64,000 nucleotides of DNA from Endomychus coccineus. Its lineage: Eukaryota; Arthropoda; Insecta; Coleoptera; Endomychidae. Numbering within the stretch: the stretch's first letter is position 1; each line of letters begins with the position of its first letter. Below, piece after piece: positions 46,401 through 58,797 of this stretch. Location of the stretch: the NCBI GenBank assembly GCA_958510875.1, contig OY294068.1, positions 20,316,297-20,380,296 on the forward strand, read 5' to 3'. A program made the position numbers and the translations under genes. The notes beneath the pieces were generated by a model. The model made no database searches. It was not told the origin of the DNA and saw only the letters and a list, made by a program, of their open reading frames with translations.

Positions 46401-47330
46401 ACTTAGTGTTGTTTTCATATTTATTTTGCTAATCAAGCTATTTATATTTTTCTCGGGATAAAAACAACTAATTAGATTGGAAATGTAAATAAATGTTATC
46501 ATTATTGGTTATGACTATAGGTTTGTCTTTCCGAAGAAAAATTGAATGTAGCAGGACTAAATACCAAATATAATATCTGGCCATTACCAAATGTCACTTG
46601 GTTCATTAGTTGAGCCATACGTTTTAACGAGTTCGTTATAAATCATAAAAATCGCTGTTTGTCGTGTTTTATGACTTTGGTCTCATTCCGGAGATGCTGT
46701 TTGTTCTCCTGATCTGTAACATTTACGGCCCAACATGTTTTTTTATCGGAAACACAATAATCAAGGATGAATCTACTATAGGCAATCAACTGTGTGAAGG
46801 TCAATTAGCGAATAGCCAAATGTACTATAAACACGTAATCTAGACCGTTTAAAAATAAACTTACTATCTAAATTTAATATTTGAAGGAATCACATCAATC
46901 AGATCTGTATAACAATGTGGTATTGAAATTGGGATTTGTTTATACTAAATGAATTCAGGTCTCATAATACGTTCTATTCCGTCACATTGTATGTTATAAT
47001 AGAGGTCAAGGAAATGTTTTGTTCCTTAATTTATAGTAAGATGATGATATGGTCCATTGGAATTGTAACTTTTTATGTAAAAATTTAGAGCAGCATACAA
47101 ACTTTGTTTTCTAGGATGGTTTCGACTTCTAGAACACTAACTTCACAAATTGCAGATAAACGGAGGTATATATTTTGAGATATACATACACATATTTTTT
47201 TGGTGTCTTGCCCGTTTATTGCAATTTACAATTTACAAGGAAACTGTGCATTTTATGATCAAAATACAGTTATCGACTCTTGAAGATCAAACATCTCCAC
47301 ATTTTTTTTGTCTCATAATTAATTTTCCGG
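46401..47330. other. No recognised feature
   Basis: AT-rich sequence with no motif recognised. Confidence 0.4.
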
Positions 47331-47399
47331 TGGACCCGCCGTAAAAAAGTATATGTATTGTACTTTTCCGAATTTTTTTACATTTTACGTGAAAAATAT

Positions 47400-48300
47400 G
47401 GATTTTGGTGGAAATTATCAGAAATTCTAAGTTGTAGGTCTAAAAATTCCTTTATTTATGTTGCAAGACTTTTTTTTTAAATTGCGTATTTTCGCCGCTA
47501 GTACGCACCATAGAAGGTGCGCAATTATAAATATTCAGTTGAAGAACGGAAAATTTGCAACTATTTCAAATTACTTATTTTTGCCGCTAGAAGGGGCCAA
47601 GTATTTTTATTTTCCGTTTTTATTTTTTTTTACTTATAGTATTAATCATTAATTTTTGCGGAAATTTATAAGTAAGCTTATAGCAGCAATTCATCTAGTG
47701 AGTCAAAAAATTTTTTTAACGAACATAACAATTTTTCGCTAGCATACTATATAATTCTATTTTTGCAAAAAAAATTATACTTCTTTTAATTTTTTCCATC
47801 GTTCAGAATAATGATAATAACCTTATTTTTATGCAGTCTTTGCTCTTTTCACATTCATTCTCGTTGCTACATTCGCTATATAATTCTTCCTCCAACGATA
47901 ATGCGTCAAGTGGATTATTCAGCAACCTCATATCAATCTTTAATCTCTTCTTTAGTATATCATCAGGATAATCCAGATCAAAATCTGAAAAATCGCTTAA
48001 AAAGCTGATTATTTATAGCCGTAAAGCTTCTACGACGCGTTCTAGCGGAGAAAATACGTAATTTCAGAAGAATCTCTTGCAAACAAAAAAATAAGAAGTT
48101 TTCTGTCCTACAACTTTGTTCACCTGATATTTTTTACCAAAATTAGTATTATACATTGAAAATGTGAAAAATCACTTGAAAGCTTATCTATAGCCGCGCA
48201 CCTTCTATGGCGCGTTCTAGCGGTCAAAATAACCAATTTTTATAAAAACTACAAGAGATATGTTCAAAAATCCCTATACAGACTATCGGTCATATTTATT
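47400..48300. repeat. Inverted array of units with a GC-rich CCGCTAG core
   Basis: A unit of roughly 170-200 bp appears in forward orientation at about 47430-47560 (core CCGCTAGTACGCACCATAGA then AGGTGCGC) and inverted at about 47960-48120 and 48130-48260 (core GCGCACCTTCTATGGCGCGT, then TCTAGCGG). A shorter forward core, GCCGCTAGAAGGGGCC, lies at 47586-47601. Outer parts such as GTTGTAGGxCxxAAAA and TTGCAAGA are also shared. The core is itself partly palindromic (GCGC...GAAGGTGCGC). Probably a MITE family; no known name. Confidence 0.6.
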
Positions 48301-48309
48301 GATTGCATA

Positions 48310-49940
48310 AAAAAATTCTATAATGATGCAATAAACGAGATATAAATAAACTAAATTCGTTCCCAGTATTATATAATATATATATTGTTATCTCTGATCT
48401 GCTGGTACCCATTCTGGATACGACAATACGACTTTTTTGTATAAAAAAATGTTATACGACATACGTTTATTCTTTTTCACAATTTGAAGCACAAGGGGTG
48501 GTTCCCGAGTGTTCAAATGCATAAATACATTATGTTCTGATTACGACGGATTTTCTTTTAATAATTTTCATATTGAGTGGTGGTTTTCACCTCAATTCGA
48601 GAAATGGTCACGAATCTTATGAGGGTATAGAGCGACTAATTCCAAATTTCATATATATGTATATGTGTTAAAAAACAAGGTAAAACTGTTTGATTTTATT
48701 ATATCAATATGATAAATTATCACAAAGTAATGGCTTCCACCATTGAATACACTTATTCATTTTAAAATTCAAGTTATACTATTAAATATGAAAGAAGCCA
48801 TATTTTTAGCAAAAATGTTTCACTAAAATTATTTATGAGTAAAGATTTGAAATTGGAAATTTTTACAAAATAGCAGTTTTGAAATAAAAAATTTGTACAA
48901 GAAAGAACTTTCGATATTTTCTTACTTTATCAAACCTTTATTTTAATTAGAATAAAAAACATTTTCACTAATTATACTGATAAACTAATTAGTTAAGCTA
49001 TTCAAGTGGCATTATTAGATAATTCATATTCAATCAATAATATTGAATCTAATTATAATTAATAAATGAATAAAAAATCTTAGTAGTATTCAAAAAAAAA
49101 ATTTATTTCCAATTTTCATCTCAAATTTTTTTTCAACAAAAATTAAAATAACTTCCCCACAAATATTTAAATAAAATAATCCCCTACTAACTAATAGATT
49201 TAAATGACGGTTTTCAAAATTCTCAGGTAATACCCCATTTATACTAACAGGTCCCCTTATTTATGTTGATGTAGGTGATTTGAAAAAATGAGACAGGATT
49301 CAAGGCATGACGATCCGTATACGACGACGCCTGAGGTTAAAAATATTAAGACCGCAAGAAAACTATCTACAACCCGACACTCATTTGTTTCCTAATACTG
49401 AATTAAAAATTATCCCAGTTAGTGCGATGTGATTGACGAAAGTTGACGGAATTGAAACGTCTCCAGCACCGGAAAACTATTAACGAGTCTAGCATGTCAC
49501 TTTGTACTGAATAAGCTATATTCGTCATTTAACTGTTGCGCATTGTTTTAGACCGTAGTTTGTTAGATAACCGATAACATTTCGAAATCTTATAAAAATA
49601 TAATACGCGTAAACTCGCGACGACCCACTTTAAAAGTTCATTTGAGTGATGATCAAATATTTTCGTGCGCGGCTTTCCTGCTAAAATGTTGAGTAACACT
49701 GACAGGTTGCTTTTAGAACTTTGGTTTCCCAAAACCCAGGTCACAGCAGGTCGTATTGTGAGATGCACTCTATTTATAGGAGGCGACTAATTTTATTATA
49801 GATCGCGTACAACTCGCCGTTAAAATTTGTATATTTACTAACACATCTAATACTCACAATGTCCCGGTTATAAATAGAGACAGACAGGGACTAATTAATT
49901 TGATCTATGGCTTCTTGTACCTAGAGCGTTGGAAGTTTAT
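48310..49940. other. No recognised gene; very AT-rich 48660-49200
   Basis: 48660-49200 is exceptionally AT-rich. From 49300 to 50100 the composition is more balanced and looks less repeat-like, but I recognise no gene except the candidate exon below. Confidence 0.4.
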
Positions 49941-49956
49941 GTTAGTTTTGATTTAC

Positions 49957-50020
49957 AGCTCTCGTTGGCTTGTTTTTGGAGTCTGCGCTGGAGTTCTTGT
50001 AGCTTCAGTAAATATTCTTG
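49957..50020 (-). CDS. Candidate coiled-coil exon
   Basis: The minus strand encodes QEYLLKLQELQRRLQKQANE, a near-ideal leucine heptad helix using GC-rich codons unlike the surroundings. A possible acceptor ACAATCCAG precedes it and a possible donor AGCT|GTAAAT follows, giving a 64 bp exon, phase 1 out. The upstream tract is not pyrimidine-rich and the phase does not join directly to exon 41501-41710, so at least one further exon would be needed if it belongs to the same gene. It may also be chance. Confidence 0.3.
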
Positions 50021-50519
50021 CTGGATTGTTCGAGTATATTTGAGTTTCTACACTATAGAACCAATTGCGCAGTTTCCTTATCTGAATTAATTAGATTATC
50101 ACTCACTGAATTGGTTTTCGTAGTAAGATAATTGAATATCAAACAGATACTAAATCATGAAGTGAACAATAAAACGTTCAAGTATGAAGTATAGGAACTG
50201 AACTACAATAGAGTTAATGAGATTAAAATTACGAGTAAGGGATCATCGAATATTTCAAAACAGGTAGATCCCTGAAAACAAAGTGTGAATTAGGATAATT
50301 ATTATTCTAAATTCTAAGAATTAGTCTAAAAGTGCTTTGAAGCACAAAGGGAAAAATCACTTTGGTATAGATCTAACTGACCATTAAGATATCGTTATAG
50401 GAGTTTTGACACCTTTATAAATCTCTATTGATTTTAATGTATTTAATTTGAAACATTTTCTTTGATTCCATCAATCAATTAATCAAAACTGGATGGACAA
50501 GTCCGGAGCACTTGATTGG

Positions 50520-51188
50520 GTTCATTGTGTGCCCCCTTGATACAAGAATCAGTTCAGCAAACCTGAGGCAGTAGCGAAGACTGAAATTTTGCATGGACTG
50601 ATATCTCTTATGGCTTTAAGTAGCATATGTGTGCAGCTGAGGTGTTGTAGCCTGGGAGAAGCCAGTGCTGAACATTCTGCTAGGATGTGAGAGGTAGTTT
50701 CATCCGCCTCTCCAAATCTTCTACAAGCTGGCTCTTCAACAATCCCCATTGTGTGTAGATGTTTATTCAGATGACAGTGTCCTGTGAGGAGTCCTGTCAC
50801 CAGTTTTAGCCCTCTCCTGCTCATATAGAGTAAGGTTTTAGAGAGTTCAGACGAGAACTCCCTAATGTGAAGCTTCGTCTGCCTCATGCCGGCCCACGAC
50901 GCCAGACGGAGAGCCACTGTCTATCCAGTAGCTCCTTGAGGGGTTGAATTGGAGTCAGGAGCGCTCTAAGAACCCCGTTTGGCCAATTCATAAGCGTCTT
51001 CGATTTCCTTCACGCCAGAGTGGCGGGTACCCACACTAGCTGAAGTTCGTTCCTCCTGGCTAATTCAGTCAAGTTTCCCTGCACTCCAAGACAAGCCTAG
51101 AAGTCACTCAGTGAGGGCGAATTGCGCCCAGGGTGGCTTGTCTGTCAGTGCATATATGAGTCCGCCTACCTCGGTAGATCTTTGATTA
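50520..51188 (-). pseudogene. Non-LTR retrotransposon RNase H and C-terminal relic
   Basis: On the minus strand, from 51188: VGGLIYALTD (the TD.QA region of a retrotransposon RNase H), LTELARRNELQLVWVPATLA (usual W(V/I)PGH), and in the long frame 50917-50549 SRRGLKLVTGLLTGHCHLNK, HLHTMG, ACRRFGEADETTSHILAECS, the C..C/F...ET..H.L..C end domain with some cysteines changed. Stops and shifts break the RNase H. The RNase H points to the I/LOA/Jockey side. The 4560-4860 relic is a related copy. Confidence 0.75.
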
Positions 51189-51189
51189 T

Positions 51190-52760
51190 GAAAATGCAAA
51201 GGCTATCTAAATTAGTAAAGGTATGACCCGTTTGTAAAAAATGGTCAGCAAGGCTGAGTCTGTTTTGTTAAGTCTAGAAGAACGAAAATGTTCGTGGCAT
51301 CTAAGTTTAAAATTACAAGTTCTACATATATAACAGTTATCACAGCTTAAAAGCTCCAGATTTACTATATTTATTGGTTTTGTCTTTGGCATTATATATA
51401 AGATGGCAGGGTTTAGTTTGTGCTTTGAAACTGATTGTAATAATATGACATGATGAAATGTTAGAAGACGTATTTTGGTTCCGGAAGAGAAAATATTGCT
51501 AACATTTTATCACGCCATAATCTTAAAATCAGTTTCAAACAACAAACTGAACTCTGCCAGCTAATATACAGGGTGTCCCAGGTTTTAGTAGCAGAACTTC
51601 AACAGTCGATAGAAAATTTGATTTTGAGAAAAAACAATTCTGTTAACATATATGCACAGATACTTAGTTTTTGATATACAGGGTGGTGTTGAAATTGAAA
51701 AAAATATTTCGTTTTTTGCGAATATCTCCGGAACCGTTTATCGTACAGAAAACAGCTTTCGCAAGCATTTTCTGCTCATGGTAAGCTATATTCTGTGTGA
51801 TAACAAATTTTTTTTTAGTCATAATTGGTGAAGATTTTGAAGGGGTAGTGGGTGTTTTTCTCCCCAACTTCTACGCCACTGGAATAAGTACGGTTTTGAG
51901 ACAACCATTTGAACCGCCAATGCTTTCTACACAGAGAAGGTACGGGTCATAAGCTGTAAAATTGTCCGTTTTTGAGAAAAATCAACTTTTATGTTGAAAA
52001 ACATGGTCAATTCTTATTAATTAAACAAAATTTATTCAAACGTTAGAACAAGTAACAAAACCAAAAAATTGACCATGTTTTTCAACATAAAAGTTGATTT
52101 TTCTCGAAAACGGTCAACTTATCAGCTTATAAGTAAGAGTACCTTTTTTGTGTAAAAAACATAGACGGTTCAAACGATTGTCTCAAAACTGTACTTTTTC
52201 CAGTGGCGTAGAAGTTGGGGGGAAAAACACCCACTACCCCTTCGAAATCTTCACCAATTATGACCAAAAAAATTTTTTTTCATCGCACAGAACATAGCTT
52301 ACTATGAGTAAAAAATGCATGCGATAGTTGTTTTCTGTACGATAAACGGTTCCGCAGATATTTGAGGAAAACGAAATTTTTTCTTCGAATTCAACACCCT
52401 ACCCTGTATCTCAAAAACTAAGCGTCTGTGCATATATGTTAATGGGAACTTTTTTCTCAAAATCAAATTTTCTCTATCGACTGTTGAAGTTCTGCTACTA
52501 ACACCTGGGACATCCTGTATATTGCAAAACCAATAACCTGGAGTTTATAAGCTAATTTGTCCAGACTGAATAACTTCTATATAGGTAGAACCTGTGGCAA
52601 TGTTACACTTAGATACCAAGATTGTTTTTGTTCTTTCAGACTCAGCAAAACAGATTCAACCTTTGATAACCATTTTTCACCTTTCCTAATTTAGATAGCT
52701 TGAACATTTTATATCATGAAACCAAAGGTTTCAAATTAAATACTCCAATTACAATATCCT
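51190..52760. mobile_element. Penelope inverted pair with a MITE in its centre
   Basis: The minus-strand left arm (about 51190-51390) reads LLSCDNCYICRTCNFKLRC, HEHFRSSRLNKTDSAL, and the plus-strand right arm (about 52535-52760) reads YIGRTCGNVTLRYQDC, RLSKTDSTFDNHF and NILYHETKGFKLNT. These are inverted copies of the same GIY-YIG nuclease segment (YIG retained on the right, YIC on the left) and its 3' continuation. The 949 bp element 51569-52517 sits between them. Nothing else of the retroelement remains. Confidence 0.7.
51569..52517. mobile_element. 949 bp MITE, CAGGGTGTCCCAGG ends, arms about 430 bp
   Basis: The ends CAGGGTGTCCCAGGTTTTAG and, inverted, CAGGATGTCCCAGGTGTTAG are each bordered by TATA. 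Homology continues through blocks such as AGAACTTCAACAGTCGATAG, GTATCTCAAAAACTAAG, CCGTTTATCGTACAGAAAAC, AATTGGTGAAGATTT, CCAACTTCTACGCCACTGG and CATGTTTTTCAACATAAAAG to a small loop around 52030. Ends of this type are common in arthropod genomes. No coding. Confidence 0.88.
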
Positions 52761-52764
52761 ATGA

Positions 52765-54477
52765 GGATTTCTTCAAAAGGTTTTTGAGTTTCTTCAATTA
52801 TAAATCCTCTTTCAAGGTCGATGAAAAGTTGAGGCCTTTCGATGTTGAGAAATTCATGAAAAATTCGGACGAAGAAGCAATCGGTATGATAGCGAAAAAG
52901 TAAAAAAAAATATTTTAAACTCTCAAACTCTATAATATATTTATCAGTAGAATCACCGCCTGCGGAACCGGAATTCTGGTCAAGGAAATTCGATCAAGCA
53001 TTTGTTTACGCTCTCAAAAATAAACTTCAAAATGAGAACTCAATAAATATGTAACCAGACACTCATTTGTTTGAAGTTGACGGCAGCACGTCAAAGCATA
53101 ATAAGTTAATTTATAAATATACGATCTAGTTATTTGATAGTATAAGTAGACCTAATTACATTTATAGGCTCTAGTCGCTTAAAACAAGGAGGTTAGAATT
53201 TTAGATCAAAGTACTATAAACACAGGATCTAGGTAATTGTCTAAATATACTAATGAAAACACCCAAACATTGTATTTTGAAAGCAAAACACACTTCCAAC
53301 TCCATTATACTTAATGGAAGATAATGAGAAGAAATCAATTACAATTATTTTACTTCTGAAGGTTTGTTGTTTCGAGCGTTGATTTAAACTGTTTAGATAA
53401 CCAACGTGCGATAATGAATGGAGGGTTAATTTGATTTGACATCAAAAACTTGTGTATAGTTTCTCTTAGACCTCATCTTGATCGAATAATGTCATAATAA
53501 ATTATTTTATTTTCTTTGTTTCACATACTGCAATTCAAAAGTATGGTACCAAGGGAACTCATCCGAATTTATTTTGCCAGAGTCGTAACTCATTTGGTCT
53601 CCACAAAAGTGATTGGTTTTTCTCTAGATTAGGGATGGGTGATTTCAAACCGATTCTAACAGTGCAGATTATTTGGTAAAATATTTCAATTTAAATCGAT
53701 GAAGATCGTATAATTTCGATGCCAACCTCTTTTCTGCGATAGAGCAACTTTCTACCTCCTTAGGAGGACTTATATTGATAACAGGTTTCCAGGGCGCCAA
53801 ATTTGATTCAGAGGTGATTTGTCTATGGAGTCTCTTTGACACTGTTGTAGCACCTGTGAGTTGAAAATGTAGAAACACAGATGTAGTGTGATAGAATAAT
53901 TAGCAATAAATGTCGGTAATTTTTGCATATTTCTGAGTTTAGAGAAAAAAATTACCTTAAGTAGATAATTATGATACAATTTGAAGGAACTAAAATCGAA
54001 CACCTTTTGATCGTCGCAGATGGTTAAAAAAAATGGTAAAAATGGCCAAAACCGGTTTTTTGCGTCGGACATCTTCGGATTGGGTTAAAAAGGAAAAAGC
54101 TTCCTAAAAGCTTATGCGACGTGATAAAACGGAACAAATGAACTGCAGATTAACCCGATTGGTTCTGCGGTGACCCCGCAAATTGCAAAAAACCATCGAT
54201 TTTGCTCGAAATTTCAAAAATTCATGACTCTTGTTCTTTTAAAGATTTAATAGGTTGCAGCTTTTGTGCCCACCAAGTACCACACAACGTTTCAGCAAGA
54301 ATGCAAAAAAAAGCTCTCTTGTAAAATGGCCCTAAAAAAGTTGTGCGGTAACGCGCTATTTTTTTTACGGTATCATCTTCAATAGTCTATGATTTCTTAT
54401 TCATAAAGAAATTGAAATTATAAGCCTCTATTTTTAATTTTTAATTTACACAAGTTTCCAACTGTTTATTCAAAACT
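52765..54477. other. No recognised gene
   Basis: AT-rich; the open frame that continues from the Penelope arm to 52903 has no further motif. Confidence 0.4.
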
Positions 54478-55035
54478 ATAGCTAGCGACTTATCACACTA
54501 AAATTTCAATGACGTTAGTGTTTTTCCTTGTAATTTTCTTCAATTTTTCGGGAATTTTCAAACAATTGTTCCTTTTTTACATCACTATTAATTTTTGTAA
54601 TTTAATATGCACATCGAAAACACAAATGCTAATCAACACGACACTCAAAAAATTACATCAAAAAAAATTCATGAGAAAAATTTTTCGTTTTCCCAGAAAA
54701 TAGTATTTTTCAACTTCTTAATTATCAAATTCGTAATCAGCAACCACTAAAACCCCTATAGCGACTTATCACTTGATAATTTCAATGACGTGGAAAGATT
54801 TTCTTGTCAAGTTTCCCTTAGTTTTTACAAATTTCCCTGCTTTTGGTCTACTTTCCATCGAAATACGCGACTGTCAACATCTTTCATGTATAAAACTATA
54901 ATCGCGTGAAAAATGAGCAATTTTATATGAAAATGACGAAATGTCCATGATTTTCCGGCCATTGAATGAGTTTTCCGGAAAATCCACCTCGGATTCGTAT
55001 TCAGCAACCCAGAAAACTCTCCAGAACCCATTTTA
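54478..55035 (+). repeat. Two tandem units of about 278 bp
   Basis: Each unit starts TAGCGACTTATCAC, then ATTTCAATGACGT, later CCAGAAAAT/CCGGAAAAT, ATTCGTAATCAGCAACC/ATTCGTATTCAGCAACC. The second begins at about 54758. Middle parts are diverged. Confidence 0.7.
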
Positions 55036-55039
55036 GAGA

Positions 55040-56780
55040 CTCAATTTTAATTTTTTTAAATAAAAATTTTCTTAAAAAAGTGGGGAAAATAGTCAATTTA
55101 ATTTAGCGTTTAGGGGTGAATGGAAGGCCACAGTAGCTTACATCAACCCTTACGAATGTTCAACGTCGGCCACCGAAAATCATGCTAAAAGAATTTATCT
55201 TATACGATGCCCTGTTTTTTTTTCAGCAAGTCGGCCAAATTCCCCAGTTTATTGACTGGACTAATGATTGACTATCAGTCAGAAGATTATCGGAACTTCG
55301 TTTCCTCGGTTCATTAGATAAGATGGATTGGTATTAATTTTTTTTTGTATTTAATTATTTCAATAAATGGAGTCTGATAGTGATGTCATAACACTACCGG
55401 ATGTAAATACTTCATATCTGAAGCATTTCGTGTCATATTGCAGCCCAAACCAACATGCATCAAAATTTCAACAACACTTGATATGTTAAAGTTAAATCGG
55501 CGATAAGAGTATTTTACGAGAGTACTTAGCTGGATGAACTCTATAAAATGTGTTGTAGGTTTCCATGATGTGTGTGAGTTGGAAAACTTGCGAAGGTCTT
55601 AAATTTAGAAATGATGGAGCGAGACGTTTTTTCTCGTTTTCTGTCTAGACTTGAGTGATTCACGGCTTCTTTTCCGAAGTAGACTCGTATTCGGATACAT
55701 TTTATTTGCGAATCTCGAAAATTAGATGCTTCAAATGTTGGAATAATTCCTCCAAAATTCACGCTTCTTCACAACTAGGCGTCTCATATGACTTACAAAT
55801 TGGGAATGATTAATGTGTATTATCACTTTTCTCAACGGTAAAATGAGATTGTTGAGCATTCCATGAAGAATAATTCTTTCATTAAATCATCATTACCATG
55901 AAAATAGGATAGGAAATGATTAATTCGATGTTCCGCGTGTTCACACATGACTAGTAAGGGAAAGCCGGTAATGCTTTGGCTCTTGGCAAGTATTCAAAAT
56001 CACTCGACTCACAAATCAAACTGCAGAGGTTTATCGGGAATACAAACACATGGTGGGAGTTGGTCCTATTAACGTAAGTATCATTTCGAACTGCAAATCA
56101 GTACTAACCACCGTAGATAATAACGAATCAATCAACAGGATATATTGGCTAGAATCAGCCATTTCCATTCGAAACATCTCCACAACGGACTTCACCGGTG
56201 GAAACTAATTGTCGTTGAGTAGAGGCGTTCGTTGTGTAGGGTTGGCGCTGAATAGGTAAAAATTGAAGAAGGGTACTTAATTGCTTCATTATATAGGGTG
56301 AACACTTAAATACATTACATAATATATAAACATAATCACTTCTCAAAAAATCGATAATTTCAGTTGGTTTTTTTCGATACAATTTTTTACAATTCATCAT
56401 TCAACATGCGAAATTACTTTCGGAATTTTTTGACTTGCTATGGAATGATCTTCAGATATAAAAATAATTCTAGGTCTCTCAATTTTTGATGAGCATTGCT
56501 TATATTACCAACAGTTGTAGTAAGTTCTCGTTCATAGTCACTCCCAATGTTCATTTTCTTTATAATAACTAACATAACTAGCTAAGTTTATTTTAGGAGT
56601 TGACGTTAATAGTACCACGTAGTTCCTCAAATTATCAACTCCATTATCTTTTCAATATGTTGATAACGGTGAATCGTCTTCTAGGTCCTCTAGGTCTGGA
56701 ATCCATTGGAGAATATGAGGAATCTCTAACAGGAGCGTATTTGAACGAGTCTGGCACGTACTTGTGAATCTTCCGTGATA
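55040..56780. other. No recognised feature
   Basis: No gene, RNA or repeat recognised. Confidence 0.4.
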
Positions 56781-56784
56781 TGTT

Positions 56785-57470
56785 TTGTCACCCCAAACTT
56801 GTCGCTTAATCGCAGATAGATCACTCAATGTGGTTGTTGACCGAGTCTCACTCAATATGATGCCTTTCGATGCTGATGTTCCTCAGATATCTGTCTTCGC
56901 ATCCACTTTGTTTCTTATCTCATATCAACAATCAGTAAGAAATGAACTCCTGTCTCTCCATAGCTTTGAGGTTGATGGTACACTTCATGCTGCAAGAATT
57001 TTTAAATCAGAATCTGATAATACATTAGAGTTCAATGTAACCAAATCTCCATCTTGTATTTTCTCGAGGAAGACGCATCCTACAATCTCTAATATGAAGA
57101 TGTCAGGAATAACTATTTCTATAAAGTACTCAATATCCATGTTATATATCACCACCAAGAGCTCCTCAAGGGACGATCATATGAGAACTGATCCACATAA
57201 ACTCAGTTTTCTTTTCCGTGACAAGAGTTACTTCAAAGGAGCTCGTCACTCAGGAGGGAACAATCCATCTGGTTAATGATGTCGAACATACAAATTCATT
57301 AACCTCTCCAGAACATCGTAAGAAAGTGAGCGATTGTATGTTATTCTACCACGATTCCGAGTAGGCAGACAATACCTGCCGATTTTTTTCCCCGGAAAAG
57401 TTCATTTTCAATCGCAATTCGAAGTAATGGATCTATTTGCCCAGTAAGACCTTTCCATATGACTATAACT
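56785..57470 (+). pseudogene. Non-LTR reverse transcriptase relic
   Basis: The open frame 56785-57276 reads NVVVDRVSLNMMPFDADVPQ, ISVFASTLFLI, then SLHSFEVDGTLHAARIFKSE, matching the Jockey pattern ..VDG..S...PV..GVPQGSVLSPTLFLL(Y)INDL...I...FADD.TLH. The catalytic FADD is changed to FEVD, so it is inactive though long and open. At 57300-57400 HRKKVSDCMLFYH gives the tail motif (HRR.V..L.LFYR) in another frame. Confidence 0.75.
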
Positions 57471-58790
57471 TCTAAAGTGGTGTTAAAAAATATTCCAATG
57501 CCTTTCTCTCCTCCCAATATTCATCACACGATGTTCTATAAACATTACAGTTAGTCTAAAGATGAAATATAAAGGTTGGTATTGGTATTGGTTGAAATGC
57601 TAGCGGGCTTAATGGAAAGTTCAGTGCAGTCAGCCAAAACCCTTTTTACACCATCCCTTGCTACGTTTTTCAGGGAATACCCCGCTGCACGACAGAATTC
57701 TGAGACCTGTTTTACGCTTAGATCCTTTATGTCATCTAAAGAAACTTATCTTATAGGATTGTGTGGGGGAACAATTGAAAGGATATTGAATTGTATATTG
57801 CATCTGACAGAATGTAATAATTGCTATAATCAAACTGTTTGTTATTCTGTTTCAATTGGTGAAATCCACTATGTTATGATTCCTTTTCCCGCAGCTGGTC
57901 GAATGCACGTAAATGTTGGCTTTGTTAATTTATCGATCATACTGCAGACATGATAATTTATGTCGTTTGGTAAATTGCCAAATGTGTATCGTTGAGATGC
58001 CGCTCTCGAGTATTTAATCTGTGCGAACATTTAGCACGCTTTGGCGGCAAACACATATGTCTTGCTTCTCCTTGATGTTAAAATAGTCGTATAATAATTC
58101 AAGTAATGGAAATATCGTGATTCGATTTGCAAAAATGTAGGTTTTTTCTATGAAACTCCGTCTCAGGGATCAGAAGCTGTTATCAATTTCTTGTGGGAAA
58201 TGATATTAATTCACCAATGAATGAGAAAATATTAGATGAACACATTCGAAGCATAGACCACCCACCAATTCTATTATTTTCAGTCATTCCAGTGATTTTC
58301 TAGAAATTCCACATTTTTTTCGACAATGAATAGCATTTGGTAAGATCTACATTCTAAACTGATGATTTTATTGACTATCAAAACAAATAATGGTTGCGGT
58401 TGCGTGAACATTGGAAGTTTGTATTTTCACAGTTATTATCGAAACACATGGCAAATACATCATGGCGGTATAAGCACAAGTTGATGGAGATTTTTGCCAA
58501 AACAAACTCACATTGAGTGATGACCAGACCTCGGGAGATATGTCCTATCAAACTACTGTTTTTTGATCATAGATATGCTCTTAAAAACGATAAAATATGC
58601 ACTATCAAACCGCAAATATTCCCTATTAATTTTTCAATTATGTGATTTGATCAGATTAACTATTTTGCAATAGAGTGAATGTTCAAATTGGGTGAATAAA
58701 ATAAAAAGTTCAATGGACATATAGTTTTATTTGTTGCTTAGAAATATAGGATTATGAATAGTAAGTAGAATAATTTTGATAACTATATAT
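57471..58790. other. No recognised gene
   Basis: A 125-codon plus-strand open frame at 57576-57953 has no motif I know; it could be the antisense of a decayed transposon gene. Confidence 0.35.
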
Positions 58791-58797
58791 ACAATTC

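Noticed and set aside
53669..54072. Overlapping minus-strand frames of 69 and 100 codons
   Set aside because: No recognisable motif, AT-driven composition and no splice signals.
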